In this document: one piece after another, positions 15,009 through 23,640 of the stretch
Layout: every line of letters begins with the position of its first letter
How positions within the stretch are numbered: position 1 is the stretch's first letter
Assembly: GCA_009704985.1 (NCBI GenBank)
Contig: WLDE01000018.1
Location: 1 to 32,559 of the forward strand
Origin: Actinomycetota bacterium
Lineage (GTDB): Bacteria; Actinomycetota; Acidimicrobiia; Acidimicrobiales; Ilumatobacteraceae
Length of the DNA stretch: 32,559 nt
Direction: 5' to 3'
Notes under the pieces: model-generated
Seen by the model: only the letters and a program-made list of their open reading frames with translations
What the model was told of the DNA's origin: nothing
The model's database searches: none
Made by a program: the position numbers and the translations under genes

Positions 15009-15012
15009 CGCT

Positions 15013-15036
15013 CCCGGCGGGCCCGGCGGGGCCGGG
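15013..15036. terminator. GC-rich hairpin at a convergent junction
   Basis: CCCGGC (15013-15018) pairs with GCCGGG (15031-15036) around a GC-rich loop, in the 28-bp gap between the stops of the DCC gene and the deacetylase gene. There is no U-tract, so it is a candidate bidirectional terminator only. Confidence 0.35.
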
Positions 15037-15903
15037 TCAGCCCTCGTCGGCGGCGGACGCCGTGCGCCCGACCGGGCCGGGGCCGTGCTCGTCGATCAGC
15101 TCGGTGGTGGTGACGAACCGGTAGCCCTCGGCCAGGTAGCGCTCGATCACGCCGGGGAGGGCGTCGATCTCGGTGCGCCGGGCGAGCACGAGTTCCTCGT
15201 CGGGGCCGGTGAGTTCGAACGCCGACCGGCCGATGCCATCGTGGAAGATCACGAGCGCGCCCTCGTGGAGCCCGTCGACGTAGTTGCGCAGCACGCCGTC
15301 GACGTCGTCGATCGCGGTGCCGTTGCCGGGGTCGCGGCTCACCGACCACAGCGCGACGTCGTGGCCGACCTCGGCGGCGGCCTGCAGCACCTGGCCGGTC
15401 ACCTCGCCGCGCACCGGCCGGAACCAGCGGGGTCGCTCGCCGACCACCTCGGCGATCGCGTCGGCACCGCGCTCGATGGTGCGGCGCACCTCGTCGGGCG
15501 ACTGGATGGCGGCGCTGAAGTGGTCGAAGGTGTGGTTCGCCACCTCGTGGCCGGCCTCCACGGTGCGACGCACGTGATCCGGGCGGCGCTCGACCAGCTC
15601 GCCGATCAGGAAGAAGGTCGCGGGGACCTCGTAGCGCGCGAGCACGTCGAGCACCTCGTCGGTGAACTGCTCGGTGGGTCCGTCGTCGAAGGTGAGGGCG
15701 AGCACCTTGTCGGTGGTGGACACGCTCCACCACACGTTCACGCCGCCGCGGATCATGCCGGCCTTCACCGAGGCCGAGTAGTTGCCGGACAGCTGTCGCG
15801 ACCCGAGGTGCTGGCCGAGGGCGTACGTGCCGACCGGCGCGGCGACGGCGGCGATGCCGGCACCACCGATGCCTGCTCGTCGGAGGAAGGTCCGCCGGTC
15901 CAC
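15037..15903 (-). CDS. Polysaccharide deacetylase (NodB domain), Tat-exported
   Basis: A 288-residue carbohydrate esterase 4 protein that removes N- or O-acetyl groups from cell-wall or extracellular polysaccharides. The N-terminus DRRTFLRRAGIGGAGIAAVAAPVG is a twin-arginine signal, so it is exported folded. NodB motifs are TFDDGP (residues 71-76; Asp73 and Asp74), HTFDH (His124 and His128, metal ligands), RPVRGEVT (Arg162, where RPPYG is usual) and IFHDGIG (His221). The RPVRG change keeps the Arg and Gly but replaces the aromatic residue, which may alter substrate. It starts with GTG at 15903, with TAGGCT 8 bases upstream, and lies just downstream of the small gene at 15915. Confidence 0.9.
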   Translation of the reverse strand: MDRRTFLRRAGIGGAGIAAVAAPVGTYALGQHLGSRQLSGNYSASVKAGMIRGGVNVWWSVSTTDKVLALTFDDGPTEQFTDEVLDVLARYEVPATFFLIGELVERRPDHVRRTVEAGHEVANHTFDHFSAAIQSPDEVRRTIERGADAIAEVVGERPRWFRPVRGEVTGQVLQAAAEVGHDVALWSVSRDPGNGTAIDDVDGVLRNYVDGLHEGALVIFHDGIGRSAFELTGPDEELVLARRTEIDALPGVIERYLAEGYRFVTTTELIDEHGPGPVGRTASAADEG

Positions 15904-15914
15904 GGCGGTTCAGC

Positions 15915-16163
15915 CTACGAGCGAGCGGGTGCGAGGGTGCGGGTCTCGTTCAGCTCGCGCGCGAGGTCGTCGAGGGCGGCGAGGTCGTGGCGGGCGAGCA
16001 TCGCCCGGCGGACGTCGTCGATCGGCGCGGCGGCGAGCAGCTCGTCGAACCCGGCGTGTGGGAGTGCGAGCACGACCCGGAGCGCGGCGGTGAGGGCCGC
16101 GACCGGGTCGTGGTCGTAGGAGGCGAGCAGTGCCTCGACGTCGCGCTTGCGCAGCGAGGGCAC
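15915..16163 (-). CDS. Small hypothetical protein, helical
   Basis: An 82-residue frame starting at GTG 16163, ten bases after the saccharopine dehydrogenase-like stop and ending 11 bases before the deacetylase start, on the same strand. I do not recognise a family. The sequence looks real: amphipathic helices such as RDVEALLASYDHDPVAALTAALRVVLALP and DDVRRAMLARHDLAALDDLARELNE, with balanced charges and no membrane segment or signal. Its position between two same-strand genes fills the gap exactly, which supports it. The opposite-strand frame over these bases is rich in Arg/Gly and looks like a shadow. Confidence 0.6.
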   Translation of the reverse strand: MPSLRKRDVEALLASYDHDPVAALTAALRVVLALPHAGFDELLAAAPIDDVRRAMLARHDLAALDDLARELNETRTLAPARS

Positions 16164-16173
16164 GTGCGTCGGA

Positions 16174-17397
16174 TCAGGCGACGGCGAGGTGGCGGCGATC
16201 CTCGACGACGTGCGGCACGCGGTGCTCGGCGAGCAGGTCGAGGAACGGCACGGCGTCGAACGCCTCGGGGCCGAGCACGCCGGCACCGGTCCAGAGGCCG
16301 TGGGCGAGGAGCTCGACGGCGACCACCGGGTGGACGGCGGTCTGCCAGACGACGGCCTGGTGACCGAACTCGCGCATCGTCCACTCGTTGTCGACGATCT
16401 GGTAGATGTACGACTCGCGCGGGCTGCCGTCCTTGGCGAGGCCGCGCACCAGCGAGCCGGCGCAGGTGCGGCCACGCATCCGGTCGCCGAGCTCGGCGGG
16501 GTTGGGCAGCACGGCCGACACGAGGTCGCGGGGCGACACCTCGACACCGCGGACCGACACCGGCTTGGTGCTGTCGAGGCCGAGCTTGCGCAGCGTGCGC
16601 AGCACGTCGAGGAACTCGTCGCCGAGGCCGTACTTGAACGTGACGCGGCCGACGTCGAGCCAGCGCGGCATGAGGATGACCTCTTCGTGCTCGACGTTGA
16701 CGCAGCCGAGCGGGCCGATGCCCTCGGGGAACACGAAGGTCTCGGGCTCGCTGAAGGGCTCGGTGGTGAACCAGCCGCGATCGCGTTCGTACACGATCGG
16801 CGGGTTGAGGCACTCCTCGATCGTGGTCCAGATGGAGAAGGTGGGGGCGAAGGCGAAGCCGTCGATCACGAGGTCGCTGCCGTCGCGGACGCCGACCTCG
16901 TCGATGCGGCTGAACAGGTGGTCGGCCGCGTAGCGGGCGGCGACGTCGGAGAAGCCGGGCTCGACGCCCATGCCGACGAGGGCGAGCTGGCCGCGCTCGA
17001 CCCACTCGTGCGACACCTCGAACTGGGCGTCGCCGAGCATCACGCCGGGCGTGTTGTACGGGTCGGTGGGGTGCGGGCTCGACATGTGCATCGCCATGTC
17101 GAGGTAATGGCAGCCGGCCTCGAACGCCGCGTCGAAGATCGGCGGGTTGAGGCGCGGGTCGCAGGCGTTGACGACGATGTCGGCGCGGCACGACCGGGCG
17201 AGCTGCACGAGGTCGGCGCGGTTGGACGCGTCGACGGCCGCCGAGCGCACACGGGGGGAGCGCGCCATCGCTGCGGCGCGGCCCGCCCGGGCGGCGTCGA
17301 TGTCGGCCACCACGATCTCTTCGAACACGGGACGACGGGCGGCGATGGAGGCGAAGGCCGCTCCGACGCCACCGGAACCAACGATGAGCACTCTCAT
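16174..17397 (-). CDS. Saccharopine dehydrogenase-like oxidoreductase
   Basis: A 407-residue NAD(P)-dependent enzyme of the saccharopine dehydrogenase family, which also contains carboxynorspermidine dehydrogenase. It begins with MRVLIVGSGGVGAAFASIAARR (Rossmann GSGGVG, residues 7-12), then VVADIDAARA, DIVVNACDPRLN, GCHYLDMAMHMS, and LALVGMGVEPGFSDVAARYA, all family features. Amino-acid or polyamine metabolism is likely, but the substrate is not determined. The ATG at 17397 is chosen because TATGCT lies 8 bases upstream and operator-like repeats lie just beyond; the open frame to 17514 crosses those repeats. Regulation by a TetR-type repressor is inferred. A small gene follows in the same transcript. 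Confidence 0.88.
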   Translation of the reverse strand: MRVLIVGSGGVGAAFASIAARRPVFEEIVVADIDAARAGRAAAMARSPRVRSAAVDASNRADLVQLARSCRADIVVNACDPRLNPPIFDAAFEAGCHYLDMAMHMSSPHPTDPYNTPGVMLGDAQFEVSHEWVERGQLALVGMGVEPGFSDVAARYAADHLFSRIDEVGVRDGSDLVIDGFAFAPTFSIWTTIEECLNPPIVYERDRGWFTTEPFSEPETFVFPEGIGPLGCVNVEHEEVILMPRWLDVGRVTFKYGLGDEFLDVLRTLRKLGLDSTKPVSVRGVEVSPRDLVSAVLPNPAELGDRMRGRTCAGSLVRGLAKDGSPRESYIYQIVDNEWTMREFGHQAVVWQTAVHPVVAVELLAHGLWTGAGVLGPEAFDAVPFLDLLAEHRVPHVVEDRRHLAVA

Positions 17398-17405
17398 GCG
17401 AGGAG

Positions 17406-17477
17406 AGCATAGCAGAGAACTGACTGGTGTGTCAGTCAAACTGTGCGATGAGTGAGTCAGACTGACTTGTGCGTCAG
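17406..17477 (-). promoter_or_regulatory. Promoter with two matched inverted-repeat operators
   Basis: The -10-like TATGCT (17411-17406, minus) is immediately followed upstream by two copies of the same 16-bp palindrome: CTGACTGGTGTGTCAG (17420-17435) and CTGACTTGTGCGTCAG (17462-17477). Both are CTGAC-N6-GTCAG, with starts 42 bp apart, close to four helical turns. The first covers the -35 region of the saccharopine dehydrogenase-like gene. A further GTCAG-A-CTGAC palindrome is at 17456-17466. The form is typical of TetR-family operators; no regulator gene lies adjacent. The rest of the divergent gap (to 17548) shows nothing else. Confidence 0.7.
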
Positions 17478-17548
17478 ACAGGTTTCCGATCCGCGCTGGA
17501 TCGACGGAGGTCACGGCGCACGAACGGCGCCCTCCGAGGCACGACGGG

Positions 17549-17561
17549 TACCGTCCGGCGC
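17549..17561 (+). promoter_or_regulatory. Leaderless-type -10 box for DUF2256/DUF3253 gene
   Basis: TACCGT at 17549-17554 is followed by 7 bases and the ATG at 17562. Confidence 0.5.
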
Positions 17562-17957
17562 ATGGGTCGTCAGCGCACGCCTGCCCCCGATGAGCGGGCG
17601 CCGAAGACGTGCGCGACCTGCGGCCGCACGATCGAGTGGCGGGCGGCGTGGGCCGCGAGCTGGGCCGACGTGCGGTACTGCAGCGACGGGTGCCGTCGCC
17701 ACCGGCTCACCGACACCGACCGCCGGCTCGAGCACGCGATCGACACGCTGCTCGACGCCCGGGCACGTGGGGCCACGATCTGCCCGTCGGAGGCGGCCCG
17801 GGCGGTGGGCGGCGAGGACTGGCGGCCGCTGATGGAGCCGGCCCGCCGCGCGGCACGCCGTCTCGTCGCCGCCGGCCGGGTGGAGATCACCCAGGGCGGG
17901 CGGGTGGTGGACCCGTCGACGGCCAAGGGACCGATCCGCCTGCGCCGCCCGAACTGA
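17562..17957 (+). CDS. DUF2256 and DUF3253 domain protein
   Basis: A 131-residue protein joining two small domains. Residues 14-50 carry a zinc-ribbon-like DUF2256 motif: CATCGR (Cys17, Cys20), then WRAAWAASWADVRYCSDGCRRH (Cys40, Cys44, with the conserved Trp residues). Residues 52-131 (EHAIDTLLDARARGATICPSEAARAVGGEDWRPLMEPARRAARRLVAAGRVEITQGGRVVDP) match the winged-helix-like DUF3253. The combination suggests a nucleic-acid-binding protein, but no function is established. The start at 17562 is supported by a -10-like box 7 bases upstream; the frame upstream to 17469 runs through the operator region. It is divergent from the saccharopine dehydrogenase-like gene. Confidence 0.85.
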   Translation: MGRQRTPAPDERAPKTCATCGRTIEWRAAWAASWADVRYCSDGCRRHRLTDTDRRLEHAIDTLLDARARGATICPSEAARAVGGEDWRPLMEPARRAARRLVAAGRVEITQGGRVVDPSTAKGPIRLRRPN

Positions 17958-18045
17958 GGCGGGTGCGCCGGGGTTGGCTACGTTCGCTGGTGTCGCACCA
18001 CGTGCGGCAGGGGGAATCCGACTCCGACACCGTCCTGGGGGGACC

Positions 18046-19704
18046 ATGTCCGACACCGCCGCTCCGGCCACCAACTGGAATCTCGCCGACATCTACGAGG
18101 CGGTCGCCGCCGCGGTGCCCGACCGGCCCTGCCAGATCCAGGGCGACCGCGTGATCAGCTGGGCCGAGTTCGACCGCCGGGCGAACGCGCTCGCGGCCGA
18201 CTTCGTCGACGCCGGCATCGGGCAGGGCGCGAAGGTGGCGTGCTACCTCTACAACGGACCCGAGTACCTGGAGACGATGACGGCGGCGTTCAAGGTGGCG
18301 ATGGCACCGGTGAACACCAACTACCGGTACGGCCCCGACGAGATCACCTACCTGTTCGACAACGCCGACGCCGAGGCCGTCGTGTTCCACGCGTGCTTCA
18401 CCGAGCTGCTCGACGGCATCCGCGCCTCGCTCACGAAGGTGAAGCGCTGGGTGGTGGTGGCCGACGACACCGGTGCCGGGCCCGACTGGGCGGCGCGCTA
18501 CGAGGACGTGGTGACGAGCGGCAAGGTGCCGTCGCCGTCGTGGGGACGCAGCGGTGACGACCTGCTGCTGCTGTACACCGGTGGCACCACCGGCATGCCC
18601 AAGGGCGTGATGTGGCGCCAGGACGACCTGTTCAACGTGCTCGGCGGCGGCGGCAACGCCGTGCTCGGCATCCCGGCCGCGAGCGGCATCCCCGAGATCG
18701 TCGCACGCGTCACCGCGGCGCCCGCCGGTCTGGTCACGCTCACCGCGGCACCGCTGATGCACGGCACCGGCCAGTTCTCGGCGCTCAACTCGCTGGCGAG
18801 CGGCGGCTGCGTGGTCACGCTGGTGAACCGCAAGTTCGACGTGGTGGAGCTGTTCGAGACCATCGAGCGGCGACGCGTCAACAACCTGATCATCGTGGGC
18901 CAGGCCTTCGCCGGCCCGATGCTCGACCAGCTCGAGGAGGACCCGGGCCGCTTCGACACGTCGAGCCTCGTGATGATGGTGTCGTCGGGGGTGATGTGGA
19001 GCAAGGAGAACAAGGCCGGTCTGCTCCGGCACATCCCGCAGGTGGCGCTGTTCGACAGCTTCGGTTCGTCGGAGGCCGTCGGCATGGGCGGCTCGGTGAG
19101 CGTGGCCGGTCAGGCCGAGCAGACCGCCCGCTTCGCGCTGGGTGCGAACTGCGCGGTGTTCGCCGACGACGGCCGCCGTGTGGAGCCGGGGTCGGGCGAG
19201 CAGGGCATGGTGGCCGTCGGCGGGTTCATCCCGCTCGGGTACTACAAGGACGAGGTGAAGACCGCGGCGACGTTCCGCACCTACGAGGGCCGTCGCTGGA
19301 GCGTGCCGGGCGACTTCGCCGAGGTGAACGCCGACGGGAGCCTGAAGCTGCTCGGTCGCGGCTCGGTGTGCATCAACACCGGTGGCGAGAAGGTGTTCCC
19401 CGAGGAGGTCGAGGAGGCGCTGAAGACGCACCCGCAGGTGCGCGACGCCGTGGCCGTCGGGCTGCCCGACCCGCGCTTCGGCGAGACCATCTGCGCGGTG
19501 GTGGAGCCGGAGGAGGGTGCGGACGTCCCGTCGCTCGCCGACCTGAGCGATCACGTGAAGCAGCACCTCGCCGCGTACAAGGCGCCGCGCTCGCTCGTGG
19601 TGGTCGACACGATCGGTCGTGCCCCGAACGGCAAGGTGGACTACAAGCGGCTCAAGGCGCACGCGATCGACACGGTCGGGGCCACGCAGGGCATCGGGCA
19701 GTGA
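18046..19704 (+). CDS. Acyl-CoA synthetase (AMP-binding, FadD-like)
   Basis: A 552-residue adenylate-forming enzyme that activates a carboxylic acid to its CoA thioester through an acyl-AMP. Motifs are VNTNYRYGPDEITYLFDNADAE (89-110), the ATP loop LLYTGGTTGMPKGVMW (176-191), DSFGSSEAVGMG, a flexible hinge near GRGSVCINTGGEKVFPEEVEE, and the C-terminal catalytic Lys530 in NGKVDYKRLK. The VNTNYRY and MPKGVMWRQDD segments recall actinobacterial FadD proteins of lipid and sterol degradation (inference). The start at 18046 follows a GGGGGG stretch that could serve as a weak ribosome site. The stop overlaps the next GTG (GTGA), so the lyase is translationally coupled. Confidence 0.93.
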   Translation: MSDTAAPATNWNLADIYEAVAAAVPDRPCQIQGDRVISWAEFDRRANALAADFVDAGIGQGAKVACYLYNGPEYLETMTAAFKVAMAPVNTNYRYGPDEITYLFDNADAEAVVFHACFTELLDGIRASLTKVKRWVVVADDTGAGPDWAARYEDVVTSGKVPSPSWGRSGDDLLLLYTGGTTGMPKGVMWRQDDLFNVLGGGGNAVLGIPAASGIPEIVARVTAAPAGLVTLTAAPLMHGTGQFSALNSLASGGCVVTLVNRKFDVVELFETIERRRVNNLIIVGQAFAGPMLDQLEEDPGRFDTSSLVMMVSSGVMWSKENKAGLLRHIPQVALFDSFGSSEAVGMGGSVSVAGQAEQTARFALGANCAVFADDGRRVEPGSGEQGMVAVGGFIPLGYYKDEVKTAATFRTYEGRRWSVPGDFAEVNADGSLKLLGRGSVCINTGGEKVFPEEVEEALKTHPQVRDAVAVGLPDPRFGETICAVVEPEEGADVPSLADLSDHVKQHLAAYKAPRSLVVVDTIGRAPNGKVDYKRLKAHAIDTVGATQGIGQ

Positions 19705-20558
19705 GCGCCGCCGACCTGCGCGCACGGCTCGCGGCCGGCGAGAGCGTCCTCATGCCCGGCGTGTGGGACGCGATCACGGCCAAGCTCTGCGCGCAGGCCG
19801 GCTGCTCGACGGTGTTCCTGTCGGGCTACGCGGTCAGCGGCACGCTCCTCGGCGTGCCCGACTTCGGGCTGCTCACCCAGACCGAGATGGCCGAGGTGGC
19901 GCGGCGCGTGTGCCGAGCCGTGCCGGGACTCGACGTGGTGGTGGATGCCGACACCGGCTACGGCAACCCGCTCAACACGATCCGCACGGTCGACCTGTGG
20001 GAGCAGGCCGGCGCGGCGGGCATGTTCCTGGAGGACCAGGTGTGGCCGAAGCGCTGCGGGCACATGGCGGGCAAGCAGGTGATCGACCGCGACGACTGGC
20101 TGATGAAGCTGCGCGCTGCGTGCGACCACCGCGAGTCGATCCACGTGACGGCACGCACCGACGCCCGTGCGGCGATCGGTCTCGACGAGGCGATCGAGCG
20201 GGCGAAGATGGCCCGCGACACGGGGGTGGACGCGCTGTTCGTGGAGGCGCCCGAATCCATCGCGGAGATGGAGCGCATCGCCGCCGCGTTGCCCGACATC
20301 ACGCTCGTCGCGAACATGGTGGAGACGGGGAGGACGCCGCTGCTCACGCCGGCCGAGCTCGCCGAGCTGGGGTTCCGGCTCATCGTGTCGCCGCTCAGCC
20401 TGCTGTTCAGCGCGGTGAAGGCGGTGCAGGACAGCCTGAGGTCGTTGCAGACGCACGGATCGCTCCGGGGCGAGCTCGACCGGCTCGTCGACTTCGCCGC
20501 CTTCGGCGAGCTCGTCGGGCTCCCCGAGCACTACGAGCTCGAGCAGCGCTACCGCTGA
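19701..20558 (+). CDS. Isocitrate lyase/PEP mutase family lyase
   Basis: A 285-residue member of the isocitrate lyase/phosphoenolpyruvate mutase superfamily, which make or break C-C or C-P bonds in small 2-oxo or dicarboxylic acids. It has LMPGVWDAITAKL, VFLSGYAVSGTLLGVPD, the metal site DADTGYGN (residues 82-89), and EDQVWPKRCGHMAGK (111-125), where KRCGH matches the active-site loop of true lyases in the group. Size and sequence are closer to methylisocitrate- or dimethylmalate-lyase-like enzymes than to full-length isocitrate lyase. It starts with GTG in a GTGA overlap with the acyl-CoA synthetase. A shared role in breaking down a branched acid is plausible but inferred. Confidence 0.9.
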   Translation: MSAADLRARLAAGESVLMPGVWDAITAKLCAQAGCSTVFLSGYAVSGTLLGVPDFGLLTQTEMAEVARRVCRAVPGLDVVVDADTGYGNPLNTIRTVDLWEQAGAAGMFLEDQVWPKRCGHMAGKQVIDRDDWLMKLRAACDHRESIHVTARTDARAAIGLDEAIERAKMARDTGVDALFVEAPESIAEMERIAAALPDITLVANMVETGRTPLLTPAELAELGFRLIVSPLSLLFSAVKAVQDSLRSLQTHGSLRGELDRLVDFAAFGELVGLPEHYELEQRYR

Positions 20559-21436
20559 TCGGCGCCGACGGGCCGCTCGCCGGCCACGGTCGTGCGGTGC
20601 AGCAGCCGACGGCTGCCGTCGTAGTCGTTGATCGCGAGGTGCAGCAGGCAGCGGTTGTCCCAGATGGCGAGCGTGTCGGGCTCCCAGCGCAGCCGGCAGG
20701 TGAACTCGGCCCGCACGGCGTGGTCGAACACGTACTGGAGCAACGGCCGCGACTCCTCGACGGTCGTGTCCTCGAAGCGCTGGGTGTACACCGGGTTGAC
20801 GAACAGGCTGCGGCGCCCGGTGTCGGGGTGCACGCGCACCACCGGGTGCAGCACCTCGCGGTCGGCGGACGGGTCGTTGCGGGTCATCACGACGGAGCGG
20901 CTGACGGCCGCGTTCGGGCCGGGGCCGTTCGTGCCGTGCGGCCAACCGGTCTGCACGGCACGCAGCGGTACGAGCAGGCGCTGCATGCCGGGGGAGAGGG
21001 CGTCGTACGCGGCCTCCTGGCTCGCCCAGAGGGTGTCGCCGCCCACCTCGGGCAGCTCCTTCGCGTGCAGCAACGTGAACGACGGGGGTTCGTCGAGGAA
21101 GGAGAAGTCGGAGTGCCACGAGCCGCCGAACGTGGAGATGCGCCGCTCGTCGGCCTCCTTCAGGACGGCGATCACGTCGGGGTGCGACGGCAGGTGCTGG
21201 ATGTACGGCACGCGCAGCACCCGACCGAGGCGCGCCGTGAGCGCGACCTGCTCGTCGAGGTCGAGGGGCTGGTCGCGCACGAACACCACGGCGTGACGGC
21301 GCAGCGCGTCGCGGACCACGCGGAGGTCGTCGTCACCCGCGTCGGGTGCGCCGGCCGTGGCGCGGCGGAGGTCGACGCCGCGGATCTCGGCGCCGCAGGC
21401 CGGCGCGACGGGACGGACGGACACGTCGGTGCGCAT
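20549..21436 (-). CDS. TauD/TfdA-family dioxygenase
   Basis: A 295-residue Fe(II)/2-oxoglutarate-dependent dioxygenase. Iron ligands are His108 and Asp110 in GGSWHSDFSF and His266 in LLHLAINDYDG; Arg277, eleven residues later, would bind 2-oxoglutarate as in TauD. Family strands VVFVRDQPLDLDEQVALTARLG, PSFTLLHAKELPEVGGDTLWAS and the ending LLHRTTVAGERP are clear. Known relatives release sulfite from taurine or cleave aryloxyacids. Adjacency to metX, a sulfur-responsive gene, makes a sulfonate substrate attractive but unproven. The gene overlaps the lyase gene tail-to-tail by 10 bp. The ATG at 21436 has CAGACT 6 bases upstream. Confidence 0.92.
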   Translation of the reverse strand: MRTDVSVRPVAPACGAEIRGVDLRRATAGAPDAGDDDLRVVRDALRRHAVVFVRDQPLDLDEQVALTARLGRVLRVPYIQHLPSHPDVIAVLKEADERRISTFGGSWHSDFSFLDEPPSFTLLHAKELPEVGGDTLWASQEAAYDALSPGMQRLLVPLRAVQTGWPHGTNGPGPNAAVSRSVVMTRNDPSADREVLHPVVRVHPDTGRRSLFVNPVYTQRFEDTTVEESRPLLQYVFDHAVRAEFTCRLRWEPDTLAIWDNRCLLHLAINDYDGSRRLLHRTTVAGERPVGADQR

Positions 21437-21480
21437 CGCGCCAGTCTGGCCCACGCCGCGGCGGGGTGCCGCGGGTGAGG

Positions 21481-21533
21481 TGTCGCGGACGGGTGTCGCG
21501 GACGGCTGTCGTGGGACGGCTGTCGTGGGACGG
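21481..21533. repeat. 13-14 bp imperfect tandem repeat
   Basis: Two units of TGTCGCGGACGG(G/C) (21481-21506) are followed by two of TGTCGTGGGACGG(C) (21507-21533). They lie in the divergent gap between the TauD-like gene and the metX riboswitch. No gene is visible in 21437-21818. Confidence 0.85.
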
Positions 21534-21619
21534 ACGTCTCGGTGATGGCGCGGCCCGCTGCTGGTGGCAAATGCGGCGCCGCATCGGACCGTCGCCGCTA
21601 GCATCGGCGCCCGAACAGC

Positions 21620-21795
21620 ATCACGAGTGAGCCCGTCCGTCAGGTCCGCCTGATCGGTCGGGGTCCGGCAACCGGGGAGGAAGCCCCACGGTGCCTGCCC
21701 GCCTCGGCGGGGATGTGGTCCCGCCACGGCGGGGCAACAGCGCTTCCCACTCGTGATCCGGTCGGAAACAGGACCAGGCCGCACCCCCGGGGTGC
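21620..21795 (+). promoter_or_regulatory. SAM riboswitch (SAM-I/SAM-IV clan) upstream of metX
   Basis: ATCACGAGTG (21620-21629) pairs perfectly with CACTCGTGAT (21748-21757) to close an outer stem. Inside are a TCAGG/CCTGA hairpin (21640-21653), the hallmark GGCAACC (21667-21673) and GGTGCC (21690-21695), and two near-identical CCCGCC-N2-GGCGGG hairpins (21698-21711, 21720-21733). The GAGTG opening and GC-rich body look most like the SAM-IV/SAM-I-IV variants of actinobacteria. Beyond the aptamer, GCACCCC-C-GGGGTGC (21781-21795) lies just before the ribosome site and could be the expression switch. Binding of S-adenosylmethionine should turn metX off. The exact class needs a covariance-model search. 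Confidence 0.85.
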
Positions 21796-21802
21796 CGAAC
21801 AC

Positions 21803-21811
21803 GAGGAAGGA
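21803..21811 (+). promoter_or_regulatory. metX ribosome binding site
   Basis: GAGGAAGGA ends 7 bases before the ATG at 21819. It is the strongest Shine-Dalgarno in this part of the window and lies right after the riboswitch hairpin, which fits translational control. Confidence 0.7.
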
Positions 21812-21818
21812 CGGGCGG

Positions 21819-22991
<1,173 letters not shown>

Positions 22992-23012
22992 GTCGGCCGG
23001 GTGTGGCGCGGC

Positions 23013-23057
23013 CGGCTGCGCCCGGATCGGCTGCGCCCGGGTCAGCTGCGCCCGGAG
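23013..23057. repeat. 15-bp tandem repeat x3 at a convergent junction
   Basis: Three units of C(G/A)GCTGCGCCCGG(A/G)(T/G) run from 23013 to 23057, between the metX stop and the convergent small membrane protein. The last unit encodes the final residues of that protein. Confidence 0.85.
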
Positions 23058-23452
23058 CGGCGCTCGATCATCTCGCGCAGCTTCGGCACGACCTTGCTGG
23101 AGGCCGGCACCCTCACTGCGAGCAGCACCGGCATGCCGTACGTGTCGTGGCCGCGGAGCAGGAAGACGGCGCGCCGGCGGGGCGGTGTGTCGGACTCGCC
23201 GACCAGCCGGTACGACGAGGAGTGCCGGCGACGCATGAACCGGCGTTGGTCGACGAGGATCTCGCCGTCGGGTTCGATGAGCAGGCGGGTCTCGCGGAAC
23301 CGGCCGAGCGCATCGCCCTTGTCGTTCATCAACTGCCCATACCCGATGAAGCGCGAGAGGTCCTTGGCCACCCAGTGCGGCTCGATCTTGAAGCCGACCC
23401 AGGCGAGGAAGACCATGAGGCCGACGGCGAGGGCGAACCAGACGTAGTCCAC
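23042..23452 (-). CDS. Small membrane protein of unknown function
   Basis: A 136-residue protein with one N-terminal hydrophobic segment (residues about 2-21, DYVWFALAVGLMVFLAWVGF) and a basic cytoplasmic part. I do not recognise a family. The body contains GQLMNDKGDALGRFRETRLLIEPDGEILVDQRRFMRRRHSSSYRLVGESDTPPRRRAVFLLRG and VLLAVRVPASSKVVPKLREMIERR, looking like a beta-rich then helical domain. The GTG at 23452 is chosen because CATGAT lies 6 bases upstream on the minus strand and the hydrophobic segment starts at once; the frame extends upstream but becomes Ser/Thr-rich antisense of the next gene. It is convergent with metX. Confidence 0.72.
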   Translation of the reverse strand: MDYVWFALAVGLMVFLAWVGFKIEPHWVAKDLSRFIGYGQLMNDKGDALGRFRETRLLIEPDGEILVDQRRFMRRRHSSSYRLVGESDTPPRRRAVFLLRGHDTYGMPVLLAVRVPASSKVVPKLREMIERRSGRS

Positions 23453-23607
23453 ACGTGCATCATGGCCGGTCCGGGGTGCCGGGCACCACCCGCGTCGGGG
23501 GTGTCGACACGGGTCGGTGCGGGTGCGGCGGTCGTGCGGGCGGGTGCAGGACGGGTGCGAGAGGGAGTGACCGCGGCGCGCACGGCACGGTGCGCGAGAC
23601 TGGAGCG

Positions 23608-23640
23608 ATGCTCGCCGGCGACCCCCGACCCGACCGATGA
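23608..23640 (+). CDS. Possible 10-codon leader peptide
   Basis: ATG at 23608 opens a 10-residue frame (MLAGDPRPDR) whose TGA overlaps the ATG of the next gene (ATGA at 23637-23640). GAGACT lies 6 bases before this ATG, like leaderless starts elsewhere here, whereas the next gene has no ribosome site. Translation of the short peptide could therefore be what delivers ribosomes to the gene. No function of the peptide itself is implied. Confidence 0.4.
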   Translation: MLAGDPRPDR

